Source of the DNA: Candidatus Sumerlaeota bacterium
GTDB lineage: Bacteria; Sumerlaeota; Sumerlaeia; JADFCT01
Assembly: GCA_026398575.1 (NCBI GenBank)
Contig: JAPLSP010000482.1
Location: forward strand, 1 to 13,158
Direction of reading: 5' to 3'
Length of the DNA stretch: 13,158 bases
The notes beneath the pieces were generated by a model that saw only the letters and a program-made list of their open reading frames with translations, was not told the origin of the DNA and did not search any database. Below, piece after piece: positions 1-6,890 of the stretch. The position numbers were made by a program, and so were the translations under genes. The first letter of the stretch is position 1, and every line of letters starts with the position of its first letter.

Positions 1-20
1 GCGAACGACAACATGTTGTT

Positions 21-45
21 GTTAGATTTTTGATAAAAATCTAAC
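21..45. repeat. Perfect 11-bp inverted repeat (hairpin)
   Basis: GTTAGATTTTT is followed by a 3-base loop and its exact reverse complement. The stem is AT-rich with a T run inside it, so it could act as a terminator-like structure for a gene to the left on either strand, or be part of a repeat cluster with the next hairpin. The gene it would serve is outside the window. Confidence 0.6.
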
Positions 46-56
46 TGCCGCCGCGT

Positions 57-76
57 CACGGGCAGGGATGCCCGTG
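57..76. repeat. GC-rich perfect 8-bp hairpin
   Basis: CACGGGCA, a GGGA loop, then TGCCCGTG. This is a compact GC-rich palindrome 11 bases after the previous hairpin. It resembles the short REP-like palindromes scattered between genes in many environmental bacterial genomes. It has no U tract, so a simple intrinsic terminator is unlikely. Confidence 0.55.
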
Positions 77-176
77 CCACTCGCGCCTGGAGCATTCATG
101 CGCTGGACATGCGATACCCTCTTCAGGCAGGATCGCGCGGCTCGATATGGGGACTCATACAAAGAGGAGAAGATTC

Positions 177-2087
177 ATGAAAGTGCGACATTCCGCTTCC
201 ATAGGATTGGCAATGGCAATGACTGCGATGATTCAGATTTCAAACTCACCGGCGGCGGCGGCCGATGCCGCAACGTCGCCTTCTTCTGAAGTCCGGCGGC
301 GTCTGGCTCAGGCCGCGCCGCATCCGCGCCTTTTCTGGAAAGCCGGCGGCGAGGAAGCATTACGGCAAAAAATCAAGGACGACGCCCGCTGCCGCCTGAT
401 GTACGACACCGTCCTGCTGGCAGCCGGGCAAACGCTGTCGGCGCCGCCCGTCGAGTACCGGAAGGATGGCCGCCGCCTGCTGGGGCGTTCGCGCGAGGCG
501 TTGGAGCGCGTGATGTGCCTGGGGATGGCGGCGCGGATGACGGGCGAGGCGCGCTATGTCACGCGGGCGGTGGCCGAGATGCGCGCGGCGGCGGCCATGC
601 CGAACTGGAATCCTTCGCACTTCCTCGATACGGCGGAGATGACAATGGCGCTGGCGACGGGCTATGACTGGCTATACGCGCGCCTGGCGCCCGAAGACCG
701 CGCCACGATTCGCGAGGCGATCGAGAAACACGGATTGGGCCCCTACCTCAAGCCCGGCGCCAAACACGGCTGGGAAAAGGGCGGCAACAACTGGAATCAA
801 GTCTGCCACGCCGGCATGACGGCGGGAGCGCTGGCTTTGCTGGAGGATAATCCGGAGCGCGCCGCCGAGGTGGTCGAGCGCGCGCTGGCGGGGCTGCCGC
901 ACGCCATGAAAGTCTATGACCCCAGCGGCTCATATCCCGAAGGCCCGAGCTACTGGGGCTACGGAACCACGCTGAACGTCGTCCTGATTTCCATGCTGGA
1001 ATCGGCGCTGGACACGGATTTCGGCCTTTCGCAGCAGCCTGGATTCATGCTGACGGGCGGCTATCCCCTGCAGATGACGGGGCCGACGGGGTTGCACTTC
1101 AGTTATAGTGATTGTGGAACAAAGGCGCATTATCTTCCGGCGCTTGAATGGTTTGCGACGCGCGCGCACAAGCCCGAGTGGCTCTGGTTTCAGGACGCCT
1201 TGCTGGAACGCGAAGCCGCCGAGACGCGCGATTCCAAAAGCGCGCGCGGCCCCGACCGCTTCCTTCCGCTGGCCTTGATCTGGGCGGCGCCGGGCGTCAA
1301 GCGCACCGCGCCGCAGCCGCAGGATCTCAACTGGATCAATCGCGCGCATAATCCGCTCGCTGTCTTTCGCATGTCCTTCACCGATCCCAACGCGCTGTAT
1401 CTGGCGTGCAAGGCAGGCTCGCCCGGCGCCAGCCACGGCCACATGGACGTTGGCTCGTTCGTCCTCGACGCCGACGGCAGGCGCTGGTCGCTCGATATGG
1501 GTTCGCAGGATTACAATAAAATGGAGCAGCGCGGACTCGACATCTGGAACAACCGCCCCGGTTCCGACCGCTGGCACATCTTCCGCTATCACAACCGCGC
1601 CCACAGCACGTTGATGGTGGACGGCCAGGAGCAGACGGTTTCGGGCAATGCCCCCATCACAGACTATTCTGGCGAGCCGGGCCGCCAGTTCGCCGCCATG
1701 GATTTGTCGCCGGTCTATGCAAAGCAATTTGCCAAAGCCACGCGCCGCTTCAGCATCGAACCGGGCCCGCGCGTGGTCATCGAGGATCATCTGACCGGCG
1801 GCGAAAAAGCCGCGATGGTCCGCTGGGCCATGGCGACCTCTGCCACTCTCGAGCCCGCCGGTCCTGGCCGCGCATGGCTGAAACAAGATGGCAGCCGCAT
1901 GCTCATGGAAGTCTCGTCGCCGTCGCCCGCGTCAGTGGAATTGAAATCCTGGCCTGCCAATCCCCCACCCGCCGATTTCGACGAACCCAACCCCGGCATT
2001 GGCCTCGTTGGCTTCACCGCTCCCATCGAGCCGGGCAAGGACTTGATCCTGAAGGTAACGCTCACGCCGGGGTCAGTCGCAAAGTAG
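177..2087 (+). CDS. Secreted heparinase II/III-family polysaccharide lyase
   Basis: A 636-residue secreted protein likely to cleave a uronic-acid-containing polysaccharide by beta-elimination. The start at 177 is preferred over 147 because AGAGGAG lies seven bases before it and the signal peptide (MKVRHSAS plus hydrophobic stretch, Ala-rich cleavage region near residues 25-30) then begins properly. HPRLFW at about 49 marks the start of the alpha/alpha-toroid domain usual in this family (to about 360). The C-terminal beta-sandwich region (about 395-560) has the HGHxD signature (H420, H422, D424), with H476 in RAHST. By analogy with Pedobacter heparinase II, H211 (NNWNQVCH), Y259 (GPSYWGYG) and H420 are candidate catalytic residues, and H422, D424 and H476 a candidate metal site. 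Family assignment is strong. The substrate (heparan, alginate or another acidic glycan) cannot be told from sequence. It is set apart from the next gene by 174 bases. Confidence 0.88.
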   Translation: MKVRHSASIGLAMAMTAMIQISNSPAAAADAATSPSSEVRRRLAQAAPHPRLFWKAGGEEALRQKIKDDARCRLMYDTVLLAAGQTLSAPPVEYRKDGRRLLGRSREALERVMCLGMAARMTGEARYVTRAVAEMRAAAAMPNWNPSHFLDTAEMTMALATGYDWLYARLAPEDRATIREAIEKHGLGPYLKPGAKHGWEKGGNNWNQVCHAGMTAGALALLEDNPERAAEVVERALAGLPHAMKVYDPSGSYPEGPSYWGYGTTLNVVLISMLESALDTDFGLSQQPGFMLTGGYPLQMTGPTGLHFSYSDCGTKAHYLPALEWFATRAHKPEWLWFQDALLEREAAETRDSKSARGPDRFLPLALIWAAPGVKRTAPQPQDLNWINRAHNPLAVFRMSFTDPNALYLACKAGSPGASHGHMDVGSFVLDADGRRWSLDMGSQDYNKMEQRGLDIWNNRPGSDRWHIFRYHNRAHSTLMVDGQEQTVSGNAPITDYSGEPGRQFAAMDLSPVYAKQFAKATRRFSIEPGPRVVIEDHLTGGEKAAMVRWAMATSATLEPAGPGRAWLKQDGSRMLMEVSSPSPASVELKSWPANPPPADFDEPNPGIGLVGFTAPIEPGKDLILKVTLTPGSVAK

Positions 2088-2104
2088 GATCAAGAAATCG
2101 TAAT

Positions 2105-2233
2105 CCTTTAGCCAATGTTTATAAAGGCGCCACAGAGACACCGAGGCAAAGATAAATGCACACAAAATGCTCTTTGTGAATTTCTCTGTGCCTCGGTGTC
2201 TCTGTGGTGACCTCTTCATTATACGGCTAAAGG
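2105..2233. repeat. Long imperfect hairpin element between genes
   Basis: A 19-bp arm (2130-2148, CCACAGAGACACCGAGGCA) is repeated exactly in reverse complement at 2189-2207, and the similarity continues inward with a few mismatches. An outer pair, CCTTTAGCC (2105-2113) and GGCTAAAGG (2225-2233), flanks it. The whole is a non-coding palindromic unit of about 129 bp. Words of the type CCACAGAGACACCGAGGC recur as intergenic repeats in some environmental genomes (from memory). It could be a MITE/REP-like element or an mRNA-stabilising or attenuating hairpin between the lyase and the downstream operon. Confidence 0.75.
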
Positions 2234-2261
2234 CGTACAAAAAATCAAAGGACGGGATATC

Positions 2262-3110
2262 ATGAGACGCTGCATAGGCATCATATCGCCGGGATTGGCG
2301 CTGCTATGCCTGTTGGCCGTCTGTAGTTTCGCCGAAGATGCGAAAAGCAGCAGCGCGACTGCGACGCCGGTCTATCGCGTCGAGACGGATGGATTCGGCG
2401 CCAGCGAAGCCGACATCAAGGCCGTGCTCAACTCGGCCAGCCGCGAGATGTGGCAATACTTTCCGGACTACAAGATCGAACCCATCGTGGTAACGCGCGG
2501 ACGCAGCGGCCCGATTACGCTGCACAAGCGCAATGATCGCGGCGAAATCGTCATGCGGCTTGACACGGAAAAAACTTCATGGTGCCAATACTCCTATCAG
2601 TTCGCCCACGAGTTCTGCCACGTCTTGTGCGGATATAAGGATGGCTACCAAGGAAACAAGTGGTTCGAGGAGACCTTGTGCGAGACCGCCTCGATGTTCG
2701 CCATGCGCAAGATGGCCAAGAGTTGGAAGAAAGCGGCGCCTTACCCCAACTGGAAAGATTATCGCGACTCGCTGCGGGAGTACGTGGATGACATCATCCG
2801 CAAGCGCGAGTACGCCTATGAGATATATGCCAAAGGGCTGCCCGAATTCTATCGCGCCCACAAGGCCGCGCTGGAAAAAGAACCCGGCTCGCGCGATCTG
2901 AACGGCGCGATGGCGCTCGTGTTTCTTCAACTCTTCGAGGAGCAGCCGGAACAATGGGAAGCCGTGCGCTGGCTGAACAGCGCGCCGGCAAGCGAGGGCG
3001 ATACCTTTGCGGTTTATCTTCAAAAGTGGCACAACGCCGTGCCGAAGAATCGCCAGCCGTTCGTCCAGAAAATCGCCGGTCTTTTCGGCGTTTCGATCAA
3101 ACCGACGTGA
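2262..3110 (+). CDS. Putative secreted zinc metallopeptidase (HExxH)
   Basis: A 282-residue protein with an N-terminal signal peptide (hydrophobic 6-23, likely cut after SFA). Residues 116-120 read HEFCH, the zincin HExxH motif, inside a helix-like stretch. E136/E137 in WFEETLCE follow 15-16 residues later, and E141 after 20. One of these could be the third zinc ligand as in gluzincins. The rest is helical and Trp/Tyr-rich, with no domain I can name. I see no clear propeptide. AAAGGACGGG (2247-2256) provides the ribosome binding site. The stop is only 9 bases before the GH26 start, so it is probably co-transcribed with the two genes downstream. It might trim glycoproteins or process the secreted enzymes. 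A carbohydrate-related role without proteolysis is also possible, since the family is unidentified. Confidence 0.6.
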   Translation: MRRCIGIISPGLALLCLLAVCSFAEDAKSSSATATPVYRVETDGFGASEADIKAVLNSASREMWQYFPDYKIEPIVVTRGRSGPITLHKRNDRGEIVMRLDTEKTSWCQYSYQFAHEFCHVLCGYKDGYQGNKWFEETLCETASMFAMRKMAKSWKKAAPYPNWKDYRDSLREYVDDIIRKREYAYEIYAKGLPEFYRAHKAALEKEPGSRDLNGAMALVFLQLFEEQPEQWEAVRWLNSAPASEGDTFAVYLQKWHNAVPKNRQPFVQKIAGLFGVSIKPT

Positions 3111-3119
3111 GACGACATA

Positions 3120-4247
3120 ATGATTCTGCCCTCAATGATTCTGCCTGGATGGTTCCGGCTCTGCCGGATCAGGCATTTCTGCATGATCGCATTCGCCGCA
3201 GTGCTGTGCCTCGATTGGGAAACCGCGCACGCCCAAATTGCTGCCTCACAGCAAAACACTATGCCTCAGCAAAACACTGCGCCTCAGCGAAGCACTGCGC
3301 CTCAGCGAAACACGATGCTTCAACCCGGCGCCATTCCGAACGATCGGACAAGCTCCTCTTCCGTATTGAATTACCTGAAAAGCATCAGCGGCAAGTTCAC
3401 GGTCGCCGGCATCCAGAATCGCGAACCCAACAGCCGCCCAGCCATGCAAACGGATCGGATATTCGATCTGACAGGCCGCTACCCCGGACTCTGGAGCGGC
3501 GATTTCCTCTATCAAGCCGATGACATCAAGAACCGCTGGACAATGATCCGTGAATGCAAGAAACAATGGGACCAGGGCGCCATCGTCCAGTTGCTGCTGC
3601 ACGTCGCCCCGCCGAATCAGCCCGAAGCCTGCAAATGGGAAGGCGGTGTCCTCAGCCACCTGAGCGACGAGCAATGGAAAGACCTTGTCACCAGCGGCAG
3701 CGCCCTCAACAAAGCCTGGAAATCGCGCCTCGACGAATACGCCCGCTACCTGCAATACCTGAAAGACAACCGCGTGCAGGTTCTTTTCCGCCCGCACCAT
3801 GAAATGAACCAGAAGAAATTCTGGTGGGGCGGCAGAAAAGGTCCAGAAGGCACAGCCAAACTCTACCGCCTCACCCATGACTACCTCGCCAACGAGAAGG
3901 GCTTGGACAATCTGATCTGGGTCTGGGACATGCAAGACATGACTCGCGACTTCCAAGACTACAACCCCGGCGACGCCTACTGGGACCTCTTCGCCTTCGA
4001 CGTTTACAGCAAAGGCTACGACAAGAGCTGGTACGACTACATCCTCCCCATCGCCAGAAACAAACCCATCGCCATCGGCGAATGCGAAAAACTCCCCACT
4101 GCCCAACTGCTCGCCGAGCAGCCGCGCTGGTGTTTTTTCATGAGCTGGGCCGAACTCACCTTCACCAAAAATTCCAAACAACAAATCCTCGATCTCTATC
4201 AGTCTCCCAACGTAATCACCCGCGACCGCTTGCCAAAGTTCAAGTAA
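3120..4247 (+). CDS. Secreted GH26 beta-mannanase-like glycoside hydrolase
   Basis: A 375-residue secreted hydrolase expected to cut beta-1,4-mannan or a related glycan with retention. The GH26 hallmarks are clear: FRPHHEMN with acid/base E228, followed by the aromatic patch FWWGG, and the nucleophile in IGECEKLP (E321), 93 residues later. The signal peptide uses basic residues R13, R16 and R18, a hydrophobic core at 21-31 and AHA/Q near 38, which favours the 3120 start over the internal ATG at 3183. The ATG at 3135 remains possible because the first 15 bases are nearly duplicated (MILPS MILPG). A Gln/Thr/Pro-rich tandem-repeat linker (about 43-68) separates the signal from the catalytic domain. 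The ribosome binding site is weak, so translation may be coupled to the peptidase gene 9 bases upstream. Some GH26 members act on xylan or mixed-linkage glucan, so the exact substrate is open. Confidence 0.87.
   Translation: MILPSMILPGWFRLCRIRHFCMIAFAAVLCLDWETAHAQIAASQQNTMPQQNTAPQRSTAPQRNTMLQPGAIPNDRTSSSSVLNYLKSISGKFTVAGIQNREPNSRPAMQTDRIFDLTGRYPGLWSGDFLYQADDIKNRWTMIRECKKQWDQGAIVQLLLHVAPPNQPEACKWEGGVLSHLSDEQWKDLVTSGSALNKAWKSRLDEYARYLQYLKDNRVQVLFRPHHEMNQKKFWWGGRKGPEGTAKLYRLTHDYLANEKGLDNLIWVWDMQDMTRDFQDYNPGDAYWDLFAFDVYSKGYDKSWYDYILPIARNKPIAIGECEKLPTAQLLAEQPRWCFFMSWAELTFTKNSKQQILDLYQSPNVITRDRLPKFK
3246..3317 (+). repeat. 18-bp tandem repeat, four copies, coding for linker
   Basis: Four in-frame 18-base units (3246, 3264, 3282, 3300) encode near-copies of PQ(Q/R)(N/S)T(A/M). 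They sit just after the signal peptide of the GH26 enzyme and make a flexible Gln/Thr/Pro-rich linker. Small differences between units show the array is not freshly duplicated, but copy number could vary by slippage. Confidence 0.85.
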
Positions 4248-4273
4248 GGACTACGCATCTGCGCTTTATTGAA

Positions 4274-6847
4274 ATGAGAATGGAAACCTTCCACACACAT
4301 AAGAGAGCGCATTGCCTTCAGCGAATCGCTTTACTGGCTCTCACTGCCCTGTCGCTGACATCATTGGCCGCGCTGAACGCTGCCAGTACGGCGTCGCTGT
4401 CTCTTGCTGATGGCGGCAAGGCGCTTCAACCTATCGTGATTTCGCCGGGAGCTTCCGAGGCTACGAAGGCCGTTGCCGCCGAGCTCGCGGAGCATCTGGG
4501 GCGGATCAGCGGGGCGAAGTTTGAGGTGACTGCGGGCGATGGGGCGCAGGGCATTGTGCTTGGGGCGCTGGCGGAGTTTCCAAATCTGGCGGCTGACAAG
4601 GCGCTCGACAAGGCGCTGGAGATACGGAACACTTATGACGGGAAGGAAGCGCTTGTTATTCGCACGGAGCCGAAGCGGTTGTTGCTCATTGGGGCGACGG
4701 ACCTGGGCGCGTCGCATGCGGCGTTCCGGTTGCTCGAGCATCTTGGGTGCCGATGGTTTTTCCCGGCGAAGGAATGGGAAGTAATCCCCGCGCAGAAAAC
4801 TTTGAACGTATCGTTCGACGAGGCTGACCGGCCGCGGATTCTTGCGCGGCGTATATGGTATGGCTACGGCGCGTTCAGCGACAAGGGCCATCCCGCCGGT
4901 GGTAGCGCGCAGAAGGATTATCAGGCGTGGGCGCAGCATAATCGCATGGCAGGCTCGTTCACTGTGCACGCCGGCCATGCGTGGCAGACGATCATCGCGA
5001 CGAACAAGAAGACGTTCGACGATCATCCCGAGTATCGCGCGCTGGTGAAGGGCGTGAGGAAGGGCGAGCAATTGTGTGTGAGCCAGCCCGAAGTCCGGCG
5101 GCTTGCGGCGAAATGGGCGCTGGATTTCTTCGAGAAGAATCCGGACCGCGAGATGGTATCGCTCGAATGCTCCGACGGCGACGGCCAGTGCGAGTGTGAG
5201 GCGTGCGCGAAACGCGGCAGCGTCTCGAATCGCGTCTTCGGCCTGGCGAACGAGGCGGCCAAGGCCGTGGCCGCAAAGTATCCCGGCAAGATGGTTGGCT
5301 GCCTCGCTTACAACCAGCACAGCGAGCCGCCGGATTTTCCTTTGGAGCCGAATGTTTATGTGCAGCTCACGGCGGGCTTCATCCGCGGGGCTTGCAGCTT
5401 TGATGAACTCGCCGGGATGTGGCCGAAGAAATGCCGGAACATGGGCTTCTATGAATACTTCAGCGTGTGGCTTTGGGACTTTGACAAGCTGCCCGGCGGC
5501 AAGGGCGCGAACATCCCACGCATCCGCGAGGCCGTGCAGCGTTACGCGAAGCTGGGCGCAACGAGCATGGACGCCGAAAGCGGCAATAACTGGGGCGTCC
5601 ACGGGCTTGGCTACTACGTCGCGAACAAGTTGATGTGGAATCCCGACGCCGACGTGGACGCGTTGCTCGCGGATTTTTATGTAAAAGCCTTCGGTCCCGG
5701 CGCGCAGGCGATGCGGCGCTATTATGAACGCTGGGCGCCGGAAAACTCGCCGCTGATGAGCCGAGGCTTGATCGGCGAATTGTTCCGCGACGTGGATGAA
5801 GCCGCGCGGCTCGCGAAGGATCTGCCCGACGTGCTTGCGCGGCTCGATCACCTCAAGCACTACCTCCGCTATAATCATCTGCGCTGGCTGCTCGATCACG
5901 AAAAGGACAAGACGAAGCAGAAGGAACTGACGGCCGCCATCCTCGCGTTCGCTTACCGCACGCGCTATGAATACATGACGCACTGGGCGGCGATGCGCCA
6001 GGCGTTCGCGGGCGACGCCGCGAAGAAGTTCGACGAACCGGTGTGGAACGTGAACGACAAAACGCCCAAGCCGTGGATGATCGAGCAGCCCGTGACGCGC
6101 GAGGAGACGGCGCAGTGGTTCCGCGAGGGGCTCGATTACTTCCAGCCGACGCCCGCGCAGGAGATCAAGTTTGCATACAATGACCTTGTGGCGGCGCCAT
6201 TTGCCGACGCCAAGCCCTCGACCCTTACCCAATCTTTTCAGCGGGCGGAGAAATATGCGCTCGCAAGCGTGAAAGGCGAACCGCTCGAAGTGGAGATCAC
6301 CGTCGGCCTGATTGCGTGGTATCGCGACCGCCCCGACGCGAAGTGGACGCTGAAGGACGCAAAAGAAAATCTGATCGCGGAAGGCCGTCAGAAGCTGGAT
6401 GGCGAGTCGCACAAGCTGACGATGAGTGTTCCGCGCGCGGGCGTTTATTATTTCGAGTGCGAGGATGCCGCCGCCGGCTGGCGCATCAATGTCGCGCCCG
6501 GACGTCCCGCTTCATGGCTTGCGAAGCGCGGCATTCGCATCGTGCCGCTTGGGCAGTTCCCTGAGCAATTCTTTTACGTTCCGCGCGGCACGCGGCAGCT
6601 TCAGTTCTTCTATACGGGGACACCGTGCAAGATCCTCGGCCCCGACCGCAAGGTAATCGCCGAAGTGAAAACGAATGACGAGATTGTTTCCGTTCCCGTC
6701 CCGGAAGGCGCCGATGGCCAAGTCTGGAGCCTCTCGCCGCGCTCCCACACGCAGCTCTGGTTCTTCAACGCCCCCAACCTCCTCGCCGCGTCCCCGTCCG
6801 CGCTGCTGCTGCCGCGCGAGTTGGCAAAGAAGGATGCGCTCCCCTGA
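4274..6847 (+). CDS. Secreted DUF4838 (GH163-like) protein
   Basis: About 857 residues, with a signal peptide (HKRAHC then a long hydrophobic run to about 37). The N-terminal domain (about 45-175) resembles the small alpha/beta domain preceding GH20/GH67-type barrels and ends in GCRWFFPAKEWEVIP (158-172). A DUF4838 barrel follows (about 205-475). It carries the Cys-rich SDGDGQCECEAC motif (C306, C308, C311) and the conserved DAESGNNWG stretch (D433, E435), both typical of the family. A helical segment and two C-terminal beta-rich stretches (about 650-857) complete it. DUF4838 includes, to my recollection, the GH163 endo-beta-N-acetylglucosaminidases; most members are uncharacterised. The start could be 4274 or 4280, neither with a good ribosome binding site. 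AAGGA at 4246-4250 is better spaced for an in-frame CTG at 4259. The gap to GH26 is 26 bases. Its stop lies 43 bases from the convergent gene, with no clear terminator hairpin between them. Confidence 0.82.
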   Translation: MRMETFHTHKRAHCLQRIALLALTALSLTSLAALNAASTASLSLADGGKALQPIVISPGASEATKAVAAELAEHLGRISGAKFEVTAGDGAQGIVLGALAEFPNLAADKALDKALEIRNTYDGKEALVIRTEPKRLLLIGATDLGASHAAFRLLEHLGCRWFFPAKEWEVIPAQKTLNVSFDEADRPRILARRIWYGYGAFSDKGHPAGGSAQKDYQAWAQHNRMAGSFTVHAGHAWQTIIATNKKTFDDHPEYRALVKGVRKGEQLCVSQPEVRRLAAKWALDFFEKNPDREMVSLECSDGDGQCECEACAKRGSVSNRVFGLANEAAKAVAAKYPGKMVGCLAYNQHSEPPDFPLEPNVYVQLTAGFIRGACSFDELAGMWPKKCRNMGFYEYFSVWLWDFDKLPGGKGANIPRIREAVQRYAKLGATSMDAESGNNWGVHGLGYYVANKLMWNPDADVDALLADFYVKAFGPGAQAMRRYYERWAPENSPLMSRGLIGELFRDVDEAARLAKDLPDVLARLDHLKHYLRYNHLRWLLDHEKDKTKQKELTAAILAFAYRTRYEYMTHWAAMRQAFAGDAAKKFDEPVWNVNDKTPKPWMIEQPVTREETAQWFREGLDYFQPTPAQEIKFAYNDLVAAPFADAKPSTLTQSFQRAEKYALASVKGEPLEVEITVGLIAWYRDRPDAKWTLKDAKENLIAEGRQKLDGESHKLTMSVPRAGVYYFECEDAAAGWRINVAPGRPASWLAKRGIRIVPLGQFPEQFFYVPRGTRQLQFFYTGTPCKILGPDRKVIAEVKTNDEIVSVPVPEGADGQVWSLSPRSHTQLWFFNAPNLLAASPSALLLPRELAKKDALP

Positions 6848-6890
6848 AAACGTTCCCACGTCGCTCATGGCTTGCGTTATTTCAATCTAT

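Larger units (their letters stand above)
1..176. other. Gene-free left edge and leader of the lyase gene
   Basis: No credible gene lies here. The stretch holds a short ACAACATGTTGT palindrome (8-19), two perfect hairpins (21-45 and 57-76), and then about 90 bases of leader ending in the ribosome binding site AGAGGAG (163-169) of the following lyase gene. I could not pick out a convincing -35/-10 pair. Confidence 0.5.

Noticed and set aside
930..1886. 318-codon minus-strand frame opposite the lyase
   Set aside because: Shadow of the heparinase-like gene, with low-complexity Arg/Ala composition and no motif or ribosome binding site of note.
2105..2233. Complete insertion sequence
   Set aside because: About 129 bp with no room for a transposase and no flush target-site duplication, so at most a miniature element.
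3246..4184. 312-codon minus-strand frame opposite the GH26 gene
   Set aside because: Val/Phe/Glu-rich complement of the GH26 coding sequence, whose catalytic motifs are intact on the plus strand.
4082..4273. N-terminal extension of the DUF4838 frame into the GH26 gene
   Set aside because: It would place 64 unrelated residues before a proper signal peptide and overlaps the conserved end of GH26 by more than 160 bases.
4361..6412. 683-codon open frame on the minus strand opposite the DUF4838 gene
   Set aside because: It is fully opposite a gene with clear family motifs. Its translation is rich in Arg, Leu and Ala without any domain, as expected for the complement of GC-rich coding sequence.
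6848..6890. Bidirectional terminator between the convergent genes
   Set aside because: No stem longer than about 4 bp and no clear T tract in the 43-base gap.
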